Assembly (NCBI GenBank): GCA_964036155.1
Contig: OZ038423.1
Span: 14,585,249 to 14,649,248, forward strand
DNA length: 64,000 bases
Source of the DNA: Diploscapter coronatus
Taxonomy: Eukaryota > Nematoda > Chromadorea > Rhabditida > Rhabditidae
Direction: 5' to 3'
Below, piece by piece: positions 10,689 through 23,000 of this stretch. The notes under the pieces were generated by a model. The model saw nothing but the letters and a program-made list of their open reading frames with translations. It ran no database searches and was not told the origin of the DNA. The first letter of the stretch is position 1; every line of letters begins with the position of its first letter. A program made the position numbers and the translations under genes.

Positions 10689-12678
10689 TTAATATCGCGA
10701 CGACTGCTGATTGTGCATAATACCGGAAAGATTTCGTGAAGTCACCCCACCAAGTGAAGTCTCGTTGTGGGTCGAACTTATTCCGCGATGAATCCTTCTT
10801 CGTGTTATCATTCGAATTACTGCTCGGCGATAGTCTGAAAACTCTTGCCAAATTTCAACATTTTCAGCTTCACATGAAAGTTGTTTGAGAAAAGTATAAT
10901 TTCAATAAATTTGTTCGTCACTTGCATATATCTTGTCCAAACATACCTGGAATCATAAACAGTACCACAATAGGATCGCACAAGGGATAAAACGACATGA
11001 AGACACAGATAATACTCGTATATTTGCCCAGATTCCAGCCAACAAACGGTGCGAAATAAAATACCGATACTGGGCCGAAGCCTGTGGCCAAAGGAACAAT
11101 CGTCTAGGATATTATTCCATAAAATCGCGCATTTCTCAGAAACTATATTACCTGGCAAAACAGCGCCTTGAATAATTGAATTTGCAGTCGCTTAGTTTTT
11201 TCGCTGATCATTTGGACGTTTTGCTTGAGCGTAGTGTGAATTTTATAGCAGAAGTAAAGGATAATAGAAACCACAATGGCGACTAGAAACAGCATGTCCA
11301 CACAAACTCCCAAGTCTTTCCAACGCGGCACCAACCCAGTCGGGGTTTCAGTCTGAAGAGTAACAGCTTCAAAAGTGGATGTGTTTCCTGTCTTACAAAA
11401 TACTTCAGCGTCATTAGATGAATCTCATCAACGTTGACTTGGAATGCTTCGGCGATGGGTCTAAAATTATAAGATTCTTAATATTAAAAGATATGCAGAA
11501 TTTAAGCTTTTTTAAGTAAACTAAAAATTACTCTCGAACGGATTCTATCGATTCTCGATCTGGCTGATAGCCGAAATAAACCGATGCCCAATAATTAATC
11601 GAGTACAAGACGAATGCGATCACCCAAATGAAGCAATATGGGTAGTCGAACCAGTACATCCATTGCAGTCTAAAAATGCAAGAGAAATCACTTTCTGTAT
11701 TTCTTAAAAATATCTGATAAACTCAAATGAGAGGTAAATCGGGTATGAACTTTGGTTATTCTTAGATGCATAAACTTGAACCTTAAAATTTGAAAATTAG
11801 TTTCCATTTCAAAATTCTCATCGAAATTTTTTCACACCCTCACCTAATATAGCTTCTACATCTTCTTCCAAAAGTAGGAAATTCATTTCACCTACTTGCA
11901 CAACGTGAAGAATCTGTAGATGAAGTGCATGGCGATGAGGACCATGCTCATCGCGTAGGCTGCTGGATAGAGACAGGCAATTGCAGAGGCATATTTGTAA
12001 TGTCGAATGAACGATGTCGGGAAGAAGCACTTCGTATGGCCCCAATCGAACATGTTCTAAATTATTATCACTCGAAAAATGTGAACGAAATTAGATTCTA
12101 AGTGTGTGTTCATACTCCACTCACGTGAACCGAAAAAATAGCACGCGAAGGTGAGAGAGGAAAAGAACATGTCTTCTTTGCGTAGCTCATTCTCACGTGC
12201 TGTTTTTATTTTTTCTTGTAAACATTGAATTTTATTTTTATTTGTTCCAGATTAATTTCTTGTTATTTTGCAATAAAAATGTGATTTCATTTTTCACATT
12301 CCCACGACATTGTCCGAAACTTCTATCAAAATGATGAAATTCTGCAGAACTTTCATGGCCAGTGAAAGTTTAAAACTTCTTAGTTCACCAATTCAGAAGT
12401 TATAAAATTTTAAAATCAGCTTACTGGAAGAATAATGATTTCGATAATCGCATAATAAACTCCGAAAATAGCGAATATCAGCATCAGATATTTGTAATTG
12501 CCAAATTCAGCTCTCGAATAACGTTTTATCACGAAGCATAGAAATAAGTTCATGAATATTGCCAAAATTGAAGCGACCTGAAGCTTATAGCTTTTGGATT
12601 TTGAGAAGGAAACTGACTTACAGTTTGAATATTGTGAATAATTTCATTCCCCCTGAAATCATTGCCGGTCACATTCAT
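10689..12678 (-). CDS. seven-transmembrane chemoreceptor, str family
   Basis: Eight exons in frame: 12678-12622, 12577-12425, 12056-11896, 11669-11532, 11460-11397, 11352-11152, 11103-10947, 10834-10689, giving 358 residues. Str-family hallmarks include YSRAEFGNYKYLM after TM1, CLYPAAYAMSMVLIAMHFIY followed by R in TM3, FQVNVDEIHLM in the long extracellular loop, the LQIQLFKALFCQTIVPL junction before TM6, and FMSFYPLCDPIVVLFMIPDY in TM7. The basic C-terminal tail ends SSRY. It is predicted to sit in the ciliary membrane of chemosensory neurons, as known for this family; the ligand is unknown. Exon lengths 153, 138, 64 and 201 are identical to those of the str genes at 34.3 and 40.8 kb, showing a shared gene structure. 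No disruption is seen. Confidence 0.88.
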
Positions 12679-14082
12679 TATTGACACAATGGCGAAATGT
12701 TCAGATAATACTAATATCTAAAATAACTCAGGTTAAGATATAATAGTACTTAACGGGCTGTTTCCGGAAGTGAACAGGGATAATTAGATTGATAATTTGA
12801 CAACGTTCATTCTAGAAATTCCAATTCATTCAAAGTAAATGTAATTTATCGCGAACTTATAAAGCGAGTTCAACTGCAGGGTGATAATCAGATCTAAGGA
12901 GAACGATCGTCATAAAACAATTGATATTAAACCGCGGTATATTTTCATGGGTAATTTCTCTCAAACCTGTCACTTGCCAAAATTGAACGTGTGCAAAATG
13001 GTGCCGTAATAATAATTTCATTTTGTCTGACGAATGTGCTCCTTAGATTCAATCATAATAAATATGTAGTTTGAGAAAACTTAAAAGATTGAATATTTGA
13101 AACTTTTAAAATGAAAACGACCTGATTTTTTTTTCGAAAACCCAAATATTTGAAATGTGAAAATTAAAAAAAGGTTACTTTAAGTGAATTTCTCACAGGG
13201 TGTGTGCGGCTGGGAGTAGAAAAGATAAGCAATGTTAAAAAACTCAACCCAGTCGGTTACTTGCGGTTCTTGAAAGATTCCAAGGATTGAAGTCCCATAA
13301 ACTAGAGTTTCTGGTAAGATACCAAGGATTTATTCAGGAATTGTAAAGAGCAAAAATAAACCCCAAGCCAGCCAAGGGGCTGAACTTTCTATAACTCCGA
13401 AAGCGAGAGATAAAATGTAAAAGAGAAAAGAAAAACATGCTGCAGAAATGGTACAGTATGGTAAAAAAATGCAGATCAAAACATAAAAGTGCGCATTCGC
13501 ACAATGATGATATTTGAAGATTATCGAATTCGGCAGCTCTAATATGAAATATCTAATTGTCAGAAAAGACTGATATTGCTTCATGTGCAAAGACTTCATG
13601 CTTGAATAAGAAAATGTAACAAGTTTGTATGAGTTTCATGATGAACTGACTAATGGTACGCTGTTGAACACGGTTGAGTTGCCATGATTATCAAGGGAAA
13701 TTGAGAATTAATCCTGAACATTAGTCCAAAACAATTAGAGGTCCGAATAGCTGTACACAGTAATGTTTTGATAGATTCATCTAACCGCTCATGCATGAAA
13801 AGACTAATGTATAAGGATAAATAAAAAGTGCCGAATGCGCTTTACGAATCTTACCCTTCTAAAAATATGTTCTAATGTGAAATATTGTCATCTTTTCCTT
13901 TCTCCCATTATAAGAAGGGGAAGATGAACGGAAATTTAGCAATTGAGCATGTTTTCAGGAGGACTAGATTTACTGACCATATACAAACTTAAGAAAACTT
14001 TTAGTCGGAATTAAGCATTTTAAGAGGGGAGGGAAAGAAAGAGGCTCTTTTATCTCGTCTCAAGTTTCCGGTCATTTACAAT
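12679..14082. other. intergenic region
   Basis: Non-coding sequence upstream of the str gene. One minus-strand open frame (13599-13330) encodes a hydrophobic 89-residue stretch but has no homology I recognise and no splice partners, so it is not called. There is a long poly-T/AT content and no RNA gene. Confidence 0.45.
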
Positions 14083-14511
14083 ACAGGATGTTTCAAGTTT
14101 ATCTTCCCAATTTACTTTCTGAATACCAAGTTCTGCGGAGATGCGCACTTTTCGCATCTTGATTGCGCACTTTTCGATCCGTACTTCCTTTACGCGTAAA
14201 TGACGTTGGAAAAATTCGTCCTTCCAATATGTTGTGTAAATGGAAATGGTGATCAACTTTTGTTCCAGAATTTATTCTAGAATGCGCACACGTAGGAAGC
14301 TATGAATTTTTGAACATTTTTTTAGATATCAAAAATTAGCTTCTCAAAAACAGGTGGTTTTATGGGTATGGGTAATTGGTTTCGACTCGAAAGTTATACC
14401 AAACAAAACTATAACGTAGGGAGAGTACCATGTAAGAAACCGTACTCAATTTAGATCAAAAATAAAAGTTATTCAAAAAGTAAATTGGGAAGATAAACTT
14501 GAAACACCTTG
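14083..14511. repeat. mariner-like MITE with TA target site
   Basis: Left terminus CAGGATGTTTCAAGTTTATC at 14083 and right terminus GATAAACTTGAAACACCTTG near 14511 are inverted repeats of about 40 bp, each directly flanked by TA. No transposase is encoded. Part of the interior (TTTTGTTCCAGAATTTATTC) recurs near 37,228-37,250, marking a fragment of the same family there. It sits directly upstream of the first recognisable exon of the Ser/Glu-rich gene. Confidence 0.75.
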
Positions 14512-14575
14512 TATATAGACTTGCAAACTTTTTTTTACAATTGTCAACAATATTACACAATAATGAGGCTAATAG

Positions 14576-15237
14576 AAAAAGAGCGGTGTCGAAGCACCTA
14601 CTCAGAAAGAGCTGCAAGCTGAAGATTCAGGTTCATCTACAACTCTGAAATCTGAGTCACTGAGCAATACTACCGAAGAGCCACTTGGAAGTGAAGGTAA
14701 ACAGTATAAATAGTTCAAGTTTCAAGTTTATCAAACTTAGGAACGACAAAGGACAGTGCTCTCGAAGCCGCAAGCAATTATGAACTTGATAAGCCGAACG
14801 AAGTGAATGGCTCGACACTTCAGAATGGAAACATGGAAGGTAGCCTGAAATTTACCTTTACCTTTGAAGGCAAGCAATTTACGTTCGAGGGAAGTTAATT
14901 GAAAAATTCAAGCGTAGTTATGACCAAATTTTAGATGATTCTGGAAAAAATGGACCAGCAACTTTGAAGGATGTAACTGTCACGGCATTGGAAAATGAAA
15001 TTATTCCAAGTAGTCAATCTTAACCTTCGTAGACAAACTCACTAAGTTTTAGATACGAATAACGCGACGAGCAATTCGACAGTCCCGAGTGAGGATGACA
15101 AGAAATCTGACTCGAAACTTTCTGATGAAACCCAAAAACAGATTAAAAACGAATCTACAACTTCTGATACAGGCGCGGAAAAGCTTGAAACATCTCCTCC
15201 GAAAGAAGCGATCGGCTCTATCAACAAGACATCCTAA
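14576..15237 (+). CDS. Ser/Thr/Glu-rich, probably disordered protein (5' end not found)
   Basis: Four exons chain in frame to a stop: 14576-14696, 14741-14839, 14935-15009, 15053-15237, giving about 160 residues. The sequence is low-complexity and acidic/polar, e.g. AEDSGSSTTLKSESLSNTTEE and SEDDKKSDSKLSDETQKQ, and ends KEAIGSINKTS. There are no membrane segments, no cysteines and no domain I recognise. An in-frame stop (TAG, 14573-14575) precedes the first exon, so it must be joined through the CTAATAG acceptor to an upstream exon that I could not locate; the MITE at 14083-14511 lies between. A polyadenylation signal AATAAA occurs at 15355. It could be a nuclear or secreted mucin-like protein, and the data do not decide. 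Confidence 0.6.
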
Positions 15238-16105
15238 GTCAAGTTCGTTCCCTTAAATGTTAGCAATCTGTCTAGTGTGACATTTCTTTTCGATTTTTTT
15301 TATCAGTCGCGCATTTTTATTCATGAAAAGCCGACATTCATTAGTATACGTGAATAAACATTGAAAATTGTTGATTGTCTTTTCTTCGATGTGTAATTCC
15401 AGATTATGCAAATATGTTCGTCGAACTGAAACTGAAAAGTAAAGAAGACAAAAGGTGAGATAAAAAAAATTCCGAATTTCACTGAAAACACAGATTGGAA
15501 GCGAGGAAAATTCGTTCGTAGTTTGCCACTGACATTACTAAGGGTTTCGACTAGCAGTTCTGCACTATTGTTCCTAGTAATTAGACCAAGTTATTTATGC
15601 CGGGGTACGCCGTCGTTTCTTTCCTATGCAAGTCTATCATTAACAGTCGGAAAACGTCGTGGGGTTTTCATCAACCCATCTACCTATTTCTCGCCATCTA
15701 AGCCTCTCATCTCTCGGTATTGCCTATCTCTTTGTTTCTTTCTCGCTCGTTCCCCCCGCTTTTTCAAACCGATATCAAAGTAGATAGAGAATTCAGAGAA
15801 GACAAGCAAGTGACAGACTGAAGACCAACCTAGTCGATTCGACCTGCATCGTCCTCCCTCCTGTCCCCTCGCCCCTTTCTTCCCCAAGCAGTCCTCCTCC
15901 ATCTTCCTTTCTCTTCGTCTTCCTTCACTCCACTCCCACAAACGGTCTGACTTGCTTCGTCTTTCGCTGCCTATCACCCACTATGTGTCTTTACCCATTT
16001 CTCTCGATCTCAACATACTGTTTTACTTCCTTATAAATCTAGCCAATCATAGGCTGCGCTTCTCTTAAAGTGCCAGTTTCCATCCCCAACTCGCTTCAGT
16101 CAACC
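15238..16105. other. upstream region of the npax-like gene
   Basis: Contains a strongly C/T-rich stretch (about 15600-15960) and no coding exon that can be supported; open frames on both strands here reflect the base bias. It probably includes the promoter of the PAX gene starting at 16106. Confidence 0.5.
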
Positions 16106-19100
16106 ATGTTCTCGGTAAGTTTTCTCGAACGTTCGTTGGAAATTTCTACTTTTGTATATCGATTGTGTGGTGTGAGGCAGGCAGAACACGTCGCAACCTC
16201 GTTCGCTTAGGTTTTGCACGCGGAGGCATGTGGTTCTGCATGCATTTGATCGACTATGACTGTTATAGGTGTCAGTTGTGAAAATGAACGCTCTTCGAGA
16301 CTAAATTAGAGATATGACCTCACACATTCACAGCCTTCAATGATGACCGCAATTTTGCGTCAATTTGACCCGCGCATACTGAAACCAAAAAAGCATGCTG
16401 TCGCAGTCTCAGCTGGTCTGCTTTGGTAGTCGTGCTGAAACACGCATAAGTTGCAAAAACGCACACATGTAGTTCAAATATAGCCTGAGAAATAATTATA
16501 GCGGGAATTTCATCAGCAAAATAATGTCGGAATTTCTAGGGACGAGACCAAATGTTCAACGTGTATCATGACTGGCTTGACGTCAACAAAGCGCCGCCTG
16601 TCTCTTCGACTATAGCAGATAGCAGCAGCAGCAGCACGACAACAGACGATTCCAAACCTAAGGATATGCGAAAACCGGACGATAAACCCAGGAAGAAACG
16701 CAGTAAGTCTAAATTTGTCATATCTTATCATAGTTAGTTCCTTCTAAAAATTGTTTGAGACTAATATGTGCCTTTTGAACGCATCGAGCCTCTTCATCTC
16801 AAAATGAGCACTTTCTCTGATTTAGCATTTTAACTGGCAAAGAATGAAGATCATCTCAAAAGGAAAGAAAATTATGCTTTTACATTCATTGTCGCGATAT
16901 TTGTAAATTTCAATTATCTCGATTTTTCCTAATTTGTCTTTTAACCTTTTCAGCGTTATTTTCTAAATTGAAATGTCCCTTTAAATATGTACTTTTCTCT
17001 ACTCTCCAACTCTGTCAGTTGATAAATTGGCTACCCAAATCATATGGTAGAAAAAAATTAATAATGATTATTAAAGCTGTCAATCAATACGGGAAAGAAT
17101 ACAGCCGTGGACGAGCGCTTTTGATGGAAGACAGGAAACGAATCATCGAATATCACATCAACGGCTATAAGGTAGGCTAATTAATCAATATTCTTTTTTA
17201 AATGACGATAATAAAATACACGTTTTGAATTTTGTTCTTACACAAATGCCTCACTTTGAGTAATGATTCGCTTATTTATTTAAAAAGTCCGAAGTTAGGT
17301 TCATACTTCGATGTCATATCAATTTCTATTCGTTGACCTTCTGATTTTCATAAAGTACTTTACGATCCAAAACTGCTCGCGAGCAATCATCAACACTGAA
17401 TTTTTCTTTCGAAATTTAATAAATGCAAAAAGTATAACTTTCAAATTTAAAGTCTTCTTGCTCCTATGCTCTTCTTGGTCAGTACTTCCTTAAACGCACA
17501 ATTTTCCATGCCGATTTAAAAATAACGACAATTTCCCATAATATGATTGAGTGAACAATATTTTGCAAAGTTAAGAAAAGTATGACATTAGAAATCGTGG
17601 TGAGACCGCTGCTAGCTACAGTGTTCCGATTTGCACACTGCATTGAGTGAAAAATTTGAATTTGAAAATGATAGTTCGAGACGTTATGAGATCCTATTTT
17701 CTGCACTGTTATGTGATGACGGTCATTCATCATGTCATTTCTGTTCTTCTCTGGCGAACTGGTCACAAAATGAAATATTGCCAAAGTATAATTTCTCCGG
17801 TTCTGCTCAACTCTTCCTATTCTTGTATTCCACAAAATTGGACATTGAGTGTGATAAATAGATGAAATAGAGAATCAGAGTTACTTCAATTCTAGTATAT
17901 TTTTCAAATCAGTGACTTTTTAATATATTTTTGGTTTTGATAGTGACAGTGATTTTTCTTGTTTCAGATAAACGCCATTTCGAAACTCCTCTGTATTTCG
18001 CACGGATGTGTCAGCAAAATCGTCAGCAGGTAACACATGATCATTTTCAATTGTATTCAATAGAAAAAAAACTTATAGCCGCTAACTGAAACCCATACAA
18101 ACGATACTCTTTTGCCATGACATCTCTCCAACAGAGACCGTTTTTCTCTTATTTTAACCCTGATTTACCAATTGAATGAAACGCAAATGCAAGCTACAGT
18201 ACCCCCTCCCACGAAGAAGATGCATTTTTCTAATAATGTACTTGATGAACATTGCTAACAAAGTTTACATCTAGAATACAACAAAGATAATTACATGCAA
18301 TTTTTCCCCGTATTTCGAAGTATGAGTATGCTTAGCAGCTCAAACATAATAACACAATTATAATGAATAGGCGAACGCTTCAAAATGGGAAAAGACTAAG
18401 ATCCAACCAAATGGAAGAATTATACTTTCATCTTAGCACTTCTCATACCAGTATATAATTTTGAAAAAAAAAAAATTTCAAATTCGGTCTCGAAACTCAG
18501 CCCGAAGTGCTAGATTCGAAAACCCCTGTAATTAGTAGTTTGAAGATATCTCATACAAATGCCAGCGAAAGCGTGCTTAGATAATCGCTTAAATGGAACA
18601 AATAGTTCTTCAAATGACAAAAGTTCATTAAAGATAAGAAATGCCGAGCAAAGATATGTTTTCATCGAAATTCCACTTTTTAATTATTATGTGTAAAATT
18701 AGAGGACACTTGAAGGTGTATGAAGTTTGACAGCAATTTAGTGAATGCGGTCCGCTAAATATCGCTGAATCATTATGGGAGAGAATACGATAACTATGGT
18801 GCATAATTCGAAATGATAGAATTTGACAAGTAATGAATGAATAATTCCAGGTACCGCACCACAGGAATCGTTTCACCTGGAAGCTACTTCAAGAGGAAAA
18901 ATGCTGGCCGCAGGAAGAAGATCCAGCCAGTTGAGTCGAATCAGTCTCCTCACCCCTCTTCAAAATCCGAGGCATCAACTTCCCAAGCTCCACTTATGAG
19001 CAACCAGCCCAAGGTCACTGCAGCCATGTCTCTCACAGCTCCTGCGTCAGTTTCGACCGTCAACATCGACATCCCCGACCCAACCCAACAGTCCTTGCAA

Positions 19101-20013
19101 GAAGTCAAAATTGTTAGCGACTACGCTCCAAACTTCACCGTGAGTATTATTTGTAAGAGAATTTTCCTTAGAAATATAAATCATTTCGAATAATCTTCGA
19201 GTTTCTCTCCAACTTTTAGCTAATGTAGAATTGAGTCGTTCAGTATTTGCAATTGGCTTATCAGTATTTTGAACTTGAATAACCGAGAATAAGCCTTCAT
19301 CTGATTAGGACAAGAAGTGTGATACAGTACGAACACTGGAAAGGCTAGAGCACCACTTGCATGGATATCCTTCACAAAATTGTGTGCAATGAAAAGATAC
19401 ATGTCTAGACTTATTTCAATGCAGTTTTTGGCTCACGTTTACGATTTTTTAATGAAAAATGGATAAATTATCGTTGATCAGATAAGGGCTAAGAATAAAC
19501 GGAAGGTTGATATGAAATTTCGAAAACTCATTCGAAAGGCATCTCTTGGAGAGTTCGATCATTTCGGAGACACCATTTTGGAAAATTCCGATAGTTCTCC
19601 TCCACATCAATATAATTCCTAGCAAAACTCTGAATCTTTAAAATGGTCAGCATCATGAAAAAACCAGACTTCCCAAAAGTTGTCAAAAATTAATCCAATC
19701 ATCGATGTTGGATGATATCAGGGCTTAAAATTTTTGACACTTTCATGACACTGACACTGCAGTGTCAGTGTTAAACACCTTAAGCCTTGGATGATATTTC
19801 ATAGCAAATTCGAATTTTCAGTGCATCAACACAGCTCACAAGGATTACATCGTCACTCTGCCCGATTACCCGATCAATGCAATCGAGTCGCAATACGATG
19901 TGCACTACATGCCGCAGATCTTCCAGAACATGCCATACGACCTTTTCGATGACAACAGCACCATCTTTATTTCTGGCTACCAACACAACGAACATCTTAT
20001 GTCACACAGATAA
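16106..20013 (+). CDS. npax: npax-like transcription factor with only the N-terminal half of the paired domain
   Basis: Six exons in frame: 16106-16114 (MFS only), 16540-16702, 16954-17171, 17968-18029, 18851-19139, 19822-20013, giving 310 residues. Residues ~97-162 match the PAI subdomain of the paired domain: VNQYGKEYSRGRALLMEDRK, RIIEYHINGYK, then INAISKLLCISHGCVSKIVS and RYRTTGIVSPG, including the SHGCVSKI recognition-helix signature. After it comes a basic stretch (KRKNAGRRKK) and a Ser/Thr/Pro-rich tail. There is no RED subdomain and no homeodomain, as in the C. elegans npax family, so it should bind a shortened DNA site in the nucleus. Exon 2 encodes a poly-Ser run (AGC repeats at 16621) and a basic DKPRKKR cluster. 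Exon 3 carries an unusual ~45-residue N-terminal extension, kept only because no alternative acceptor keeps frame. AATAAA follows at 20052. Confidence 0.85.
19719..19786. repeat. 68-bp palindromic insertion in npax intron 5 between 11-bp direct repeats
   Basis: A perfect 24-bp palindrome (ACACTGACACTG then CAGTGTCAGTGT, 19748-19771) is nested in weaker outer arms GGGCTTAA / TTAAGCC. The whole is bracketed by the direct repeat TTGGATGATAT at 19708-19718 and 19787-19797, which looks like a target-site duplication. Confidence 0.6.
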
Positions 20014-23000
20014 GTCCGAGAAAATGTTGCGATACGTTGAAATGACTATTTAATAAATCTTTCGAAGATATTGGTGCAAAACGATCATTATTTCAATGGG
20101 GCCTTTTGGTTCAAAGTGGCAATTTAAATATTTTTGGCGTATGAATCAGAGCTGAGACGAAGTTTCGACTTCGACTTCGAAAGTCAAAATTTCGAGGGTT
20201 TTTGAGCCAACTTCGACTTCGCATTTTAAGATTTCAACTTCGTCTCAGCTTTGGTATGAATAGCATTACTAGTCGAAACTGATATAGAATTTTTGATGAT
20301 TTTTTATCACAAAAGATGTACGGATTTGATATTTTACCTCTTAGAAATGGACTTTCTAGGTTACGACTAGTTTTATAATCAGGTTAGTGCGTGTTTCTTA
20401 TTATGAGCATTTTTGGGCTAGCCCCGAATATCATCAATCTATGGAATCGTGACTCTACAATATTCTCATAATTTCAACTTCGTTACAGTGATTGAAGAGA
20501 TTGAATTTTCGAGATTTTAACTGACCTTTAAACCTCAAAAATAGATATTTTCGTTGACTTTTCAGTGTCGGTCTGACGGCGACTTTTGTAGAGCTCAAAA
20601 TTTCTTATAAAATCCGTTTTGAAATTCCATTAAAGTTTTAGGCTTTCGCAGAGGTCCAGTTCAAAAAATTCATTTACGGAAAAATTCAATTTTTGCATTT
20701 ACGCTCTCCATTTAAATGGAATAAAAATTTTCGAACACAGTCATATCACAGCTTATGCAATTTTCATTCCCTCATTGACGTTTTTAGCTTTCATGTTAGC
20801 GAAATTAGGAACCGAAATAGGTAATCGCAATTTTCATCACTTAAGCTATTTGTATATTTGTAACGTATAATTGATGATTTCAAATTATAATTAGAAATGA
20901 CACGATCATTTTATCGTTCAGATAACTCTCTTTCACAACTATGTCATTTCAATTTTCTTCTTTCATTATGATCCTTCATAGTTTACGATTATCTTTACAG
21001 CGTGTATTCGCATCCTTGTGCCATTATTGATGACAAATTTTTGTGATATGTAAATTGTTCGATTTTTCATTTTTATTTTGATGAATAAAATCATATTTAT
21101 GACGGGAGACGTTTGCAATATCATAAGGGGAATTTCTCCACTTTCTCTCATCTAGGTAATTCAATGATAATCATCTAAATATCGTAGCAATAAACCTGCG
21201 CAGAGTCTGAGAGGAGAGAAAAGGCATATTAGGCACGAGGGCGAGATCAGACTAAATTCACTCCTCCATCCAATTACCTTTCTGATAACTAATGTCCGCG
21301 AGGAAAAAAGCTCGGTGAAGACCTTATAAAATTTCTGCGAATGAAAAGATACGTGATAATTCAATTCCAAATCGATTCCTGCAAGAAATCAATTTCGGTA
21401 GCCATATTGATGCCTCCCTTCATCAAATATCGCGAATAAGGAAGTTGTTATAGTAAAAATTACGCTAGTGTCTGTCTTCAATAAGTATAAAACAATTCGT
21501 CATACTCAGCACTCAGAGAAAAAAGTGAGACCGTCATCATAAAAGGCGTGTAAAAACTGTAGGAACTATTATTGTAGCTTCATGACCATTCTGGTTATGA
21601 AATTCGTTTCTTGGAAAAATCGCGCGTTTTACGATAAACAAGCCCAATCGATAAATATCCGAAATGACACATAATTTCACTCTTATCATCTGCATCAGCC
21701 TATCTCTAATTTCTTAACTATTCGCCCTTTTCTCTCCACAATCTTTCATCAGACAAGGCCTTGTATGACGGCTCTTTGCTAAGTAAAAGAAGCGTTCGAA
21801 CGAGGATTGCTTCAGGCATTTATGACTGAAGACTACAATCAATTGTCTTGCAAATTATGGATGTAACAAATAAGGAAGCTCGAGAGGTGTAGCTATTTTC
21901 TTTCAAATAACTTATTACTAATATCACCACATGTATTACACGAACTAAAAGTGAAACCCACGATTCTAAACTAGATAAAAAGATAATTAGCTGTTTCTGT
22001 TCGCAGTCATAGACATTTTTTCTGACTGATGTACTCTTAGACTTCCTCGAGTAAAATTCATTCGAATTATCGATAAAAAATGTTTCCTTCGAAGCGAATA
22101 ATTTTGCAAAAATCGAATCAAATGTTATTTGTTCAAAAACACTAAAGAATTTTCTAATAAGTCAAAATAAAGAGTTTAAAAATTCAAAATAAGATTTTTT
22201 CATAAATGAAATTATTTGTAAATTTACAAAAAAAAAATATATATATATATATGAACGAAGTTATAAATCCATGTGGATAAACTTATTAGCCTTACGAAAA
22301 TAACAAACTTTAATAGATCATTTAGAGGAATGTTTTTTCAACAGAATCTGTTCGCTGATTCGTTATTGTGAGAATCACATAAAAGCGTCCGAAATGGATC
22401 TTAAAGTGCCGCTAAAAGTCAAAAGAAGTTAGATAAAAATTAGAGTATTCAAAAAAGTGGCGGTCATTGGAACAACAGTAAAATAGCGACGTACAATTTT
22501 TATTTGTTGCATTGTATCATTCATCAAACTGATCGTGAACTTTTGCAAGGTAACTTGCTTTAATGCAGTATAATATCATAGAAAAAGAAAGCAGAAAGTG
22601 AAAAAATAGACGCAAGCATAAACTGAAAGGTAGATGGAAGAGACGATATTTCACATTTTACTGTAGCACCCTTTGAATGAGTGAGTGAATGTGAAACAAG
22701 TTTTCATCTTTAACTTTTCTAAATTATTTTGGGTTGGAGTTTTAATGCACATAATTTATTGGGTGGAATAAGGCGATGGTTGGTCAACCCACTCCAATAT
22801 TGCTAACAATGTCAGGGTTTATAAAGGACGATTTAATCATTCATCTAGGGCTTTTCTAAAGGAACTGGATAACTAATTTGCTCAGATGATCAGGCTGAAC
22901 AGTTGAAAGAAACGGAGAGAATTCCTTGAAATAAGAATTCATGATAATAGAATTATCATGACAATTTGCGACTTTTAGTAATTTTCTGATTCAACTTTTA

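Noticed and set aside
10817..11158. 113-codon frame over the str gene
   Set aside because: Shadow frame running across a real intron of the str gene; the correct frame there encodes TM6-TM7.
13330..13599. 89-codon hydrophobic open frame as a membrane protein
   Set aside because: No partner exons, no recognisable family and no clear start context.
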